A stretch of 36,159 bases of DNA from positions 1 through 36,159 of the forward strand of contig JAUNVL010000016.1 of the NCBI GenBank assembly GCA_030537675.1. Reading direction: 5' to 3'. Positions 29,679 through 36,159 of the stretch are shown in pieces (the stretch's first letter is position 1; each line of letters opens with the position of its first letter). A program made the position numbers and the translations under genes. The notes below the pieces were generated by a model. It had not been told where the DNA came from. It worked only from the letters and a program-made list of their open reading frames with translations, and did no database searches. This stretch comes from Propionibacteriaceae bacterium (lineage in GTDB: Bacteria; Actinomycetota; Actinomycetes; Propionibacteriales; Propionibacteriaceae).

Positions 29679-29709
29679 AAGATACCCCAGGGGGTATGTG
29701 TCATGTCAA
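29679..29709 (-). promoter_or_regulatory. Promoter of the sulfur operon
   Basis: On the minus strand a consensus TTGACA (29709-29704) and TATCTT (29684-29679) are separated by 19 bases. Operator 2 fills the spacer. The long spacer and the overlap with the inverted repeat suggest repression by occlusion. Confidence 0.5.
29682..29697. promoter_or_regulatory. CsoR/CstR-type operator 2
   Basis: ATACCCC-AG-GGGGTAT is a perfect seven-base inverted repeat with a two-base spacer, the best CsoR-family-like site in the window. It sits between the -35 and -10 of the sulfur operon and upstream of the divergent cupin gene, so it could control both. No CsoR-family gene is in the window. Confidence 0.6.
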
Positions 29710-29803
29710 ACCGGGGCCACAGGGGGACGCTGCTGTTCTCCGATATCGCGGAGTCATGGGGCTTAGTGTGGAAAGTCCAGTCACTGCGAACGAGGTGGTC
29801 CCC

Positions 29804-30157
29804 ATGGACACGACGAATCTGACGGACCTGATTGACCAGCAGCTCACGCTCGCGGGCCAGGGGGATACGAGCGGTCGTAGTGCGAGAACCCTCCACGGGG
29901 GCAAGGGCAACGCACTGCGTCAGACCGTCGTGGTGATGCTCGCGGGCCACCGCATGGACGAGCACCTGAGTCCCGGGGAGGCGACGCTGCTGCTACTGGC
30001 GGGCTCCGTGAGAGTCCACACAGCTGACCGCCAGATCGACGTCGGCGAAGGTGACTTCATCGTCCTTCCTCGCGAGCGGCACAGCGTGGACGCGCTCGAG
30101 GACACAGCGTTCCTGTTGACGGTCATCAAGCCGTTGGGGCACGGCTACAGCGAGTAG
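29804..30157 (+). CDS. Cupin-domain protein
   Basis: A 117-residue single-domain cupin. The fold is recognisable from HRMDEHLSPGEATLLLLAGSVRVH (first motif, G-x-G-E-x-x-x-x-L-x-G position) and GEGDFIVLPRERHSVDALEDT (second motif). His residues in both motifs could bind a metal. Small cupins of this type are often oxygenases or sensor-like proteins; the substrate is unknown. GAGGTGG lies six bases upstream of the ATG. It is divergent from the sulfur operon, and the two CsoR-type operators lie about 110-140 bases upstream, so co-regulation is possible but unproven. Confidence 0.8.
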   Translation: MDTTNLTDLIDQQLTLAGQGDTSGRSARTLHGGKGNALRQTVVVMLAGHRMDEHLSPGEATLLLLAGSVRVHTADRQIDVGEGDFIVLPRERHSVDALEDTAFLLTVIKPLGHGYSE

Positions 30158-30174
30158 TGCGGTGACGTGGGGCG

Positions 30175-31371
30175 TCAGCCGCGGATCTTCTCCGCGACGT
30201 AGTCGATGTCCTTGTCGCCGCGTCCCGACAGGTTCACCACGATGATCTCGTCGGGGCCCATCGTGGGAGCCAGCTTGGCCATCTGCACCAGTGCGTGTGC
30301 GCTCTCCAGTGCAGGAATGATCCCCTCCGTGCGGCACAGCAACTGGAAGGCCTCCAGCGTCTCGTCGTCGGACGCGGTGACGTACTGCACACGGCCGATG
30401 TCCTTCAGGTGGGCGTGCTGGGGACCAACGGCGGGGTAATCCAGCCCGGAGGCGATGGAGTGCACGGCATCGGGGTCGCCCGCGCTGTCCTGCAGCAGCA
30501 TCGTCTTCATGCCGTGCAGCATGCCCGGCGATCCGAGGGTCATGGTGGCTGCGTGCTCGCCCACCACGTCGAGGTTCTTGCCGCCCGGCTCGACGCCGAA
30601 CATGCGCACCGAGTCGTCCTCGAGGAATGCCGTGAACAGTCCCATGGCGTTGGAGCCACCGCCGACACAGGCGATGAGGACGTCGGGCAGACGGTTCTCC
30701 TTGGCCAGGATCTGCGCGCGCATCTCGCGTCCCACGATGGACTGGAAGTCGCGGATGATGGTGGGGTAGGGATCCGGGCCCACCACGGAACCGATGGCGA
30801 AGAACGTGTCCTCCCAGTCCGTGGCGAACTTCCCGAAGGCGGAATCGACGGCGTCCTTGAGGCACTGGCCACCATCGGTGACCGACACGACCGTGGCGCC
30901 GAGCAGTTCCATGCGCACGACGTTCGGGTGCTGCTTCTCGATGTCGATGGCACCCATGTGGATCTCGCACTCGAGTCCGAGCAGTGCGGCGGCGGTGGCG
31001 AGCGCCACGCCGTGCTGACCGGCACCGGTCTCGGCGAGCACCTTCGTCTTTCCCATGCGCTTGGCCAGCAGGACCTCGCCGAGGCAGTGGTTGATCTTGT
31101 GTGACCCGGTGTGGTTCAGGTCCTCGCGCTTGAGGTAGATCCGGGCTCCGCCGAAGTGCTTCGTGAGGCGCTCTGCCAGGAAGAGGGGTGACGGCCGGCC
31201 GACGTAGTCGCTGAGCAGCGCTTCGTATTCGGCCATGAACTCGGGATCGTTGCGGGCTTCCGCGTAGGCGGCGGCCACTTCTGCGATGGGGGCCTCCAGC
31301 TGCGGGGGCAGGAAACGGCCGCCGTGGGCGCCGAAAAAGCCAGCCTCATCGGCATGAACGATCGAAGTCAT
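30175..31371 (-). CDS. trpB: Tryptophan synthase beta chain (orphan)
   Basis: This 398-residue PLP enzyme makes tryptophan from indole and serine. Length and motifs fit the major TrpB class: [12 protein letters not shown] near the N-terminus, the PLP lysine Lys92 in HTGSHKINH, Glu114 in [10 protein letters not shown], the GGGSNAMG phosphate-binding loop, and [14 protein letters not shown]. No trpA or other trp gene is in the window, so it may act on free indole or pair with a distant TrpA. A TAGTAT -10 element lies exactly seven bases before the ATG with no ribosome-binding site, suggesting its own leaderless promoter. Confidence 0.94.
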   Translation of the reverse strand: MTSIVHADEAGFFGAHGGRFLPPQLEAPIAEVAAAYAEARNDPEFMAEYEALLSDYVGRPSPLFLAERLTKHFGGARIYLKREDLNHTGSHKINHCLGEVLLAKRMGKTKVLAETGAGQHGVALATAAALLGLECEIHMGAIDIEKQHPNVVRMELLGATVVSVTDGGQCLKDAVDSAFGKFATDWEDTFFAIGSVVGPDPYPTIIRDFQSIVGREMRAQILAKENRLPDVLIACVGGGSNAMGLFTAFLEDDSVRMFGVEPGGKNLDVVGEHAATMTLGSPGMLHGMKTMLLQDSAGDPDAVHSIASGLDYPAVGPQHAHLKDIGRVQYVTASDDETLEAFQLLCRTEGIIPALESAHALVQMAKLAPTMGPDEIIVVNLSGRGDKDIDYVAEKIRG

Positions 31372-31378
31372 GGGGTGG

Positions 31379-31384
31379 ATACTA
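31379..31384 (-). promoter_or_regulatory. -10 element of trpB (leaderless)
   Basis: TAGTAT on the minus strand fits TANNNT and lies seven bases before the trpB ATG. The spacer CCACCCC has no ribosome-binding potential. No trp attenuator-like leader is present. Confidence 0.5.
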
Positions 31385-31416
31385 GTGCCCCTGACAGGCT
31401 CGGCGCACCGGGTGGC

Positions 31417-31920
31417 TCAGGTGAGCATGCCGGGCGCTGCCGTGGCGGCTGTGGCGGATCCGAATCGGCGCTGGTAGTAGGTCAGACCGTCCACGCCGGA
31501 GGAGTCCGCGGCGCTGACGGTGCCCAGAATGACGGTGTGGTCCCCGCCTGGTTCGAAGGTCACCTGATCACAGCGCAACCATGCGGTCGCGCCGTCGATG
31601 CGGGGCAGGCCGTGGTCGACGTCCCAGTCGATGCCGGCGAACCGGTCGGGCAGACCACGGGTGGCGAAACGGACTGCCAGGGCGGACTGGGCGCTGGAGA
31701 GCACGTTGACACCCATCCTCCCCGCCGAGCGCAAGTGGTGGATGAGTGCACCCCTGTTGTCCAGTGCCAGCAGCACCATGGGCGGGTTGACTGAAAGGGA
31801 CGCGAACGCGGACACCGTCGAGCCGTAGGGCACGCCGTCGACCATGGTGGTGATGATGGTCACCGGGGCCGACACGTGCGCCATGGCTTCGCGGAAGTCT
31901 GTCTCGAGTTGCTCGTACAC
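31417..31920 (-). CDS. Flavin reductase family protein
   Basis: A 167-residue FMN-binding protein of the flavin reductase family that supplies reduced flavin to partner monooxygenases. Motifs are REAMAHVSAPVTIITT near the N-terminus, YGSTVSAFASLSVNPPMVLLALD (the S-x-x-P-P FMN-binding region), and RFAGIDWDVDHGLP. The conserved C-terminal HTVILGTV segment is present. I prefer the GTG at 31920, which has TAGTTT seven bases upstream and gives a family-typical N-terminus. A GTG at 31959, overlapping the permease stop, would add 13 atypical residues. Partner is unknown. Adjacency to the uracil permease loosely recalls rutF-rutG, but no other rut genes are present. Confidence 0.85.
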   Translation of the reverse strand: MYEQLETDFREAMAHVSAPVTIITTMVDGVPYGSTVSAFASLSVNPPMVLLALDNRGALIHHLRSAGRMGVNVLSSAQSALAVRFATRGLPDRFAGIDWDVDHGLPRIDGATAWLRCDQVTFEPGGDHTVILGTVSAADSSGVDGLTYYQRRFGSATAATAAPGMLT

Positions 31921-31927
31921 GTCGCCA

Positions 31928-31933
31928 AAACTA
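31928..31933 (-). promoter_or_regulatory. -10 element of flavin reductase gene (leaderless)
   Basis: TAGTTT on the minus strand lies seven bases before the GTG at 31920, matching the spacing seen at the other leaderless starts in the window. Confidence 0.4.
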
Positions 31934-31955
31934 GCCCAGCCCGGGTGCCCCGGCC

Positions 31956-33398
31956 TCACGTGTTCGCGGGCGGCTCATCGCCTCGCTCGGTGTACATGCC
32001 GGGTGCGTCGTAGATCAGGGAGGCGCCGTCGGCGGACTCCTTCAGCTCCCTGGGGGCAATGGCATGGGCCAGGTGGTACACGCCGACGGTGACGATCGTG
32101 CCCAGGGCGATGCCGCCGAGTGTGAAGTTGCCGACGCTCAACTCCACGTTGCCAACACCGATGATGATGCCGGCGGAGGCGGGAATCAGGTTGATGGGGT
32201 TCCCGAAATCGACGTTGTTCTCCTTCCAGATCTTGGCGCCGAGCAGGCCGATCATGCCGTAGAGGACGACGGTGATGCCGCCCAGCACCGCGCTGGGTGT
32301 GGCGGAGATGACGGCGCCGAACTTGGGGGAGAACCCGAAACCGATGGCGACGATGGCGGCCACGACGTAGGCGGCCGTGGAGTAGACGCGGGTCGCCGCC
32401 ATGACACCGATGTTCTCGGCGTACGTGGTGGTGGGACCTGCTCCCACGGCAGTGGCGATCATGGAGCCCACGCCGTCGGCGGCGATCGCGCGACCCATCA
32501 CGGGGTCCAGGTTCTCGCCGGTCATCTCGGCTACGGCCTTGACGTGCCCGGTGTTCTCCGCGATCAGGGCGATGACCACCGGGAGCGCGATGATGATGAA
32601 CGCGAAGTGGAACTGCGGCAGGTGGAGGCCGACGACGTTGTCGGTCGCCAGGTATGTCCAGTTGGCCAGATCCGTGACGGGCGGCAACCCCAGCCAATCG
32701 GCGGACGCGACGTTCGACCAGTCGACACGGAGGATGGAGGTGACGGTGCCGTCCTCGGCGACCTTCTGGAGGGGCCCGAGCACCAGGTCGAAAAGGTAGC
32801 TCAGCACGTAGCCCAGGATCAACGACAGGAAGATGGCGATCCTGCCCAGGAACCCACGCAGACCCACACTGAGGCCGATCACCACGAGCATGACGGTGAA
32901 CGCGAGCCATGGGTCGACCGGCCAGTACACACCGGCCACCACGGGGGCGAGGTTGAATCCGATCAACATGACCACTGCGCCGGTGACCACGGGCGGCAAT
33001 GCCTTGTGGATCACCCGGGCACCTGCGAAGTGGATGATCAGACCCACCATGAACAGCAGCAGGCCCACCACGAACAGGGCGCCGGTGAGGTCTGCAGGGT
33101 TGCCGCCGGCGTTGTAGATGGCGGTGGCCACACCCACGAAGGAGGCGCTGGAGCCGAGGTAGCTGGGCACCTTGTGCTTGACGGCGAAGAGGAAGATCAG
33201 CGTCGCGACGCCACTCATCATCACGGCAAGCTGGGGGTTGAGACCCATCAGGAGTGGGAAGACGAACGTGGCACCAAACATGGCCACGACGTGTTGTGCG
33301 CCGAGGCCGATCGTCCTGCCCCACCCGAGTCGCTCGTGGGGCATCACCACCGCTCCCGGTAGCAGTTTTCCGTCGTTGTGGAGGCTCCAGCCGGGCAT
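31956..33398 (-). CDS. uraA: Uracil/xanthine permease (NCS2 family)
   Basis: A 480-residue permease with about 14 helices that imports uracil or another nucleobase by proton symport. The first helix region (GLGAQHVVAMFGATFVFPLLMG) carries the Q-H motif of NCS2 proteins. ALPVVIALIAENTGHVKAV includes the conserved glutamate of helix 8. GVGSMIATAVGAGPTTTYAENIG matches the family's helix 10 NCS2 signature. AAGGA is about seven bases upstream of the ATG. Motifs favour uracil over purines, but I cannot exclude xanthine. Its stop overlaps a possible GTG start of the flavin reductase gene. Confidence 0.92.
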   Translation of the reverse strand: MPGWSLHNDGKLLPGAVVMPHERLGWGRTIGLGAQHVVAMFGATFVFPLLMGLNPQLAVMMSGVATLIFLFAVKHKVPSYLGSSASFVGVATAIYNAGGNPADLTGALFVVGLLLFMVGLIIHFAGARVIHKALPPVVTGAVVMLIGFNLAPVVAGVYWPVDPWLAFTVMLVVIGLSVGLRGFLGRIAIFLSLILGYVLSYLFDLVLGPLQKVAEDGTVTSILRVDWSNVASADWLGLPPVTDLANWTYLATDNVVGLHLPQFHFAFIIIALPVVIALIAENTGHVKAVAEMTGENLDPVMGRAIAADGVGSMIATAVGAGPTTTYAENIGVMAATRVYSTAAYVVAAIVAIGFGFSPKFGAVISATPSAVLGGITVVLYGMIGLLGAKIWKENNVDFGNPINLIPASAGIIIGVGNVELSVGNFTLGGIALGTIVTVGVYHLAHAIAPRELKESADGASLIYDAPGMYTERGDEPPANT

Positions 33399-33484
33399 GG
33401 CTTTCCTTTCGTCCGTCGAAGGCTACTGAACAGCGGCCGGGCTGTTCTACACAGGGGGCATCCGTGGGCAGTCGTACTGACCGC

Positions 33485-33490
33485 TATCGT
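33485..33490 (+). promoter_or_regulatory. -10 element of the FAD oxidoreductase gene (leaderless)
   Basis: TATCGT on the plus strand lies six bases before the ATG at 33497; the spacer TGGGGC gives no properly spaced ribosome-binding site. It is the same hexamer as in the glp promoter. Confidence 0.45.
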
Positions 33491-33496
33491 TGGGGC

Positions 33497-34606
33497 ATGG
33501 CACGAGACGTCGTGGTGATTGGTGCAACGGTGGCAGGTCTGACCGCCGCGAGACGTCTTGCCTCCGAGGGCTTCGACGTCACCGTCCTGGACCCCAGCCC
33601 CGAGGGTGTCTCCGTGGGGATCGGCCATGGCGTGGCCGCGTGTGCCCACGCCAGCACCGTCGCGAACATGGCGTCGGCCTACGGGGTCTCCTCAGCGCAC
33701 GAACACGTTCGACGCAACCTCGCCGGTATGGCGGAGATCCGGCGCGTGCTCGCCGCTGGCGGCGTGGAGCACCACACGGTGCGGTTGCAGGACCATTCCC
33801 TCGGTGTGGCACTTGCCCGCGAATTGCGCGACGTCGCCACCCTCATCACCGACTCCGGTGCGCAGGTGGAGGTGCGGGAGATCAGCGCGGACCACCGCGT
33901 CGGCGCGTGGCTGTCGTCCGAGGCCATCGCCCTGGACCCCGCCTCCTATGGCGCCGCGCTGGCGTCGCAGGCGCTGACCGCTGGTGCGGTCCTGCGCTAC
34001 GACACCACCGTCACGCACCTCCAGCGCCGCGACGGCGTCTCTCTCGTGTCCCACCGCGACAACGTCGCCTGGGCCCGGGACCTCGACATCACGCGCGGGA
34101 CTGCGGTCGTGGACACGCTGGGGATCAGCCCGTGGGGCCGGATCGCGCAGGTCGCACCGTCGGAATGGGTGCCGGTGCTGCGGTGCCGCACGGAGAACCC
34201 CGTCACGGCAGTCACGTTGCTGGCAGGGCCGCCCGTCTGGATGATCCGTCCCGACGGCGACGAGGCCATCATCCTCGGGGTGAAGAACAGCCCGGAAACC
34301 TATCCGGGAGCGGCTGCTGAACTCAAGCGCTGGGCCGTCGCCACCCTCGGCGCGCACGACATCACCGAGACACGAATGGTGATCGATCCCAGCGACCACG
34401 GCCGGCCCGCCGTCGGTGCATCCGCGATCCCGGGTGGCTTCTACGCGCGTGGCAACGGCCGCGGCGAGCTGATGAACGGCACCGCGAGCGGTGCGTGGCT
34501 GGCGTCCCTGCTCATCGGGAGCGAGCGACGCGACGTGGCGCTGCCGCTGTCAGCGCGGATACGCGCCCAGGCCCGCTCACTGGGCCACCGGATGCTGGAG
34601 CGCTGA
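33497..34606 (+). CDS. FAD-dependent oxidoreductase (DAO family)
   Basis: A 369-residue protein with an N-terminal FAD-binding Rossmann motif (VVVIGATVAGLTAARRL ... VTVLD, residues 5-32) and a C-terminal DAO-like end (GGFYARGNGRGELMNGTASG) that would contact FAD. In between is the substrate domain with RPDGDEAIILGVKN. Its composition fits D-amino-acid or glycine oxidase-like flavoenzymes, but the substrate is not recognisable. The glycine motif is G-A-T-V-A-G rather than G-x-G-x-x-G, so the first loop is altered. It reads away from the uracil permease and converges with the mannosyltransferase with 12 bases between stops. Confidence 0.82.
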   Translation: MARDVVVIGATVAGLTAARRLASEGFDVTVLDPSPEGVSVGIGHGVAACAHASTVANMASAYGVSSAHEHVRRNLAGMAEIRRVLAAGGVEHHTVRLQDHSLGVALARELRDVATLITDSGAQVEVREISADHRVGAWLSSEAIALDPASYGAALASQALTAGAVLRYDTTVTHLQRRDGVSLVSHRDNVAWARDLDITRGTAVVDTLGISPWGRIAQVAPSEWVPVLRCRTENPVTAVTLLAGPPVWMIRPDGDEAIILGVKNSPETYPGAAAELKRWAVATLGAHDITETRMVIDPSDHGRPAVGASAIPGGFYARGNGRGELMNGTASGAWLASLLIGSERRDVALPLSARIRAQARSLGHRMLER

Positions 34607-34618
34607 CACCGGGCGCGC

Positions 34619-36142
34619 TCAGATCCAGGTGCCGAACCACATGCGCGCGAGCCATGCGGGACGTGTCATCAACTGACCTGTCAGGACCGGGTAGATGAAG
34701 GCGAAGTTCAGGATGATCAGCGCCACCGCCACGCCCACAGCCATGGCACGGGTGCGGCGCTGTGGACCGTTGGCTGGGCCGAGCACCTTGCCCATGACCA
34801 TCGCCAGTGCCGTCGCCGAGAACGGGATGATCATGATGGCGTAGAAGAAGAACAGGGGCCGGCCGGCGTACTGGAACCACGGCAGCCACACCGCGGCCAC
34901 GGCCAGCACGGGCACGGCGAAACGCCAATCGCGTTTGCCGAGCCAGAACCAGAGAGCGGCCACCAGTGCGAACGCGGCGAGCCACCAGAGCAACGGGGTG
35001 CCCATGGCAGAGACGACGCGCAAGCACGTGGTGCCGACCGCCTCGCAACCGTCGACACCTGGCTCGATGCCGTTCTCGGCCTCGACGCCGATGGGCCGCA
35101 CCATGAACAGCCAGCCCGCGGGGTGCGCCTCGTAGGGATGGGTGGCCTGCTTCATGCCGTCGCCGGTGTGGAAGTCGTACATGGCCACGTGGTAGTGCCA
35201 CAAGGATCCCAGCGCGTTGCCGAAGCGCATCACGATGGGGTCCTCAGGGTTCTCGGCGCCCCATTGACGGTCCCAGCCCCCGCTGGTGGACAGCCACTTG
35301 TACCAACTGGCGAGGTACACGGGAATGGCGACGACAACCAGCTGGATGAACGCGGCAACGCCGTCGCCCAGCAGTGACAGGAGCGACTTGTTGCCCGCCC
35401 CGGCCAGCCGTCGGGCGCCGAGATCCCAGATGACCGTGACGATGCCGAAGACGGCCACCATGTAGATGGTGTTCCACTTCACCGCCATGGAGGCCCCGAA
35501 CATGACGCCGGCGACGATCCGCCATGGCCGCCACAACAGGAGCGGTCCGTAGCGACCAGCCAGGTCGAGGAGGCCGTTGGTCTTCAGGTGTCGTGCCAGT
35601 CTGGCTCGGAACCAGTCCCGGTCCGCGACCAGCGCAGAGATGGCGGCCACCGCGAAGGTCGCCTGGAAAACGTCGAGCAGGGCTATCCGGCTCATGACGA
35701 ACGCGAGACCGTCGAAGGTGACGAGGATGCCGGCGATGGCCCCCACCAGGGTGGAGCGGGAGAGGCGACGTGCCATACGGATCACGAAGAACACCATGAG
35801 CGCGCCAAAGATGCAGGCGGCGATGCGCCACCCGAACGGATCCATGCCGAAGATCTGTTCGCCCCAGCCGATGAGGAGCTTGCCGAGGGGCGGATGCACG
35901 ATGTAGGACGGTTCGTCCAGGACCCCCGAGAAGTCGCCCTGCAGGATCTCCGCGTTGCGGTCCTCCTGCGGATCGGGCCACTTGCGCTCGTAGCCGGACA
36001 TGATCAGCGACCAGCCGTCCTTGGCGTAATAGGTCTCGTCGAACATGACCTTGCGGGGGGACCCCAGATTGATCACGCGCAGCACGAAGGCCATGGCAGT
36101 GATCCCGATGGTGACGAGCCAACCGGCTCGACGATCCCGCAT
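34619..36142 (-). CDS. pmt: Protein O-mannosyltransferase (Pmt/GT39-like)
   Basis: A 507-residue polytopic membrane enzyme that transfers mannose from a polyprenyl-phosphate mannose donor to exported proteins. The N-terminal FDETYYAKDGWSL motif contains the conserved Asp-Glu of the GT39/C-type family. PSYIVHPPLGKLLIGWGE is the next conserved loop, and PWFQYAGRPLFFFYAIMIIPF near the C-terminus is typical of actinobacterial Pmt. About 11-12 helices are visible. GAGG lies five bases before the ATG at 36142, but the frame stays open to the right window edge, so the true start may lie further out. Confidence 0.9.
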   Translation of the reverse strand: MRDRRAGWLVTIGITAMAFVLRVINLGSPRKVMFDETYYAKDGWSLIMSGYERKWPDPQEDRNAEILQGDFSGVLDEPSYIVHPPLGKLLIGWGEQIFGMDPFGWRIAACIFGALMVFFVIRMARRLSRSTLVGAIAGILVTFDGLAFVMSRIALLDVFQATFAVAAISALVADRDWFRARLARHLKTNGLLDLAGRYGPLLLWRPWRIVAGVMFGASMAVKWNTIYMVAVFGIVTVIWDLGARRLAGAGNKSLLSLLGDGVAAFIQLVVVAIPVYLASWYKWLSTSGGWDRQWGAENPEDPIVMRFGNALGSLWHYHVAMYDFHTGDGMKQATHPYEAHPAGWLFMVRPIGVEAENGIEPGVDGCEAVGTTCLRVVSAMGTPLLWWLAAFALVAALWFWLGKRDWRFAVPVLAVAAVWLPWFQYAGRPLFFFYAIMIIPFSATALAMVMGKVLGPANGPQRRTRAMAVGVAVALIILNFAFIYPVLTGQLMTRPAWLARMWFGTWI

Positions 36143-36159
36143 GCGCGCCTCGTCGAGCG

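Noticed and set aside
32064..33362. Long plus-strand open frame opposite the uracil permease gene
   Set aside because: It is rich in Asp, Gly, His and Gln with no recognisable domain, typical of antisense frames in GC-rich DNA; the permease on the other strand is unambiguous.
31417..33398. Rut-type pyrimidine degradation cluster
   Set aside because: A uracil permease and a flavin reductase are adjacent, but no rutA-E homologue is present and the flavin reductase seems to have its own promoter.
1..36159. CRISPR arrays, insertion sequences, rRNA or large tandem repeats
   Set aside because: None was found on reading through; the few short inverted repeats are listed individually.

Overview
The window is a GC-rich actinobacterial chromosome segment, most likely from the family Propionibacteriaceae. 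The clues are strong G/C bias at third codon positions, long chains of genes joined by ATGA or GTGA start/stop overlaps, many apparently leaderless starts, a protein O-mannosyltransferase, the actinobacterial divisome pair Glp and SepX/GlpR, and anaerobic-respiration genes of the kind found in Cutibacterium and relatives. The family assignment is inference from gene content.

Positions 1-10.2 kb hold nitrogen-oxide respiration and molybdenum cofactor (Moco) genes. A truncated fumC and narK read leftward. A divergent operon encodes a DUF6457 protein, MoeB, MoeA, MoaC, a MobA-DUF6457 fusion and MoaD. A leftward HTH regulator with three C-terminal cysteines follows. Divergent from it is a three-gene operon: a DUF2249 protein, a 12-helix NnrS-like membrane protein, and a membrane-anchored copper nitrite reductase (NirK) with an extra cupredoxin domain. 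The same 10-base word, CTCATTTATC, lies in the narK promoter and in the regulator/DUF2249 intergenic region, suggesting one regulon.

Positions 10.2-18.0 kb hold the remaining Moco genes (mog/moaB, moaE, moaA, leftward, headed by a 4Fe-4S/zinc-ribbon protein). Divergent from these is a dmsA-dmsB-dmsC-TorD operon for a DMSO-reductase-family enzyme. Together the two Moco operons supply nearly the whole pathway next to a Moco enzyme.

Positions 18.0-23.8 kb are a housekeeping block: UDP-glucose pyrophosphorylase, a small unknown protein, SAF-domain protein, FmdB zinc ribbon, 5-formyltetrahydrofolate cyclo-ligase, glp, sepX/glpR and tRNA-Ala(CGC). The cyclo-ligase and glp starts are 18 bases apart and appear to share one overlapping bidirectional -10 element.

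Positions 24.0-25.3 kb hold a decayed MFS transporter with a frameshift and a missing middle section. Positions 25.5-29.7 kb are a leftward sulfane-sulfur detoxification operon: small Cys-rich protein, CstB-like persulfide dioxygenase/rhodanese, TauE-type exporter, rhodanese lipoprotein and MFS transporter. It is preceded by two CsoR/CstR-type inverted repeats, but no CsoR-family gene is present. A cupin gene diverges from it.

Positions 30.2-36.2 kb contain an orphan trpB, a flavin reductase, a uracil/xanthine permease, a FAD oxidoreductase and a protein mannosyltransferase running to the window edge. No CRISPR array, insertion sequence or rRNA was seen, and no gene-free stretch exceeds about 300 bases.
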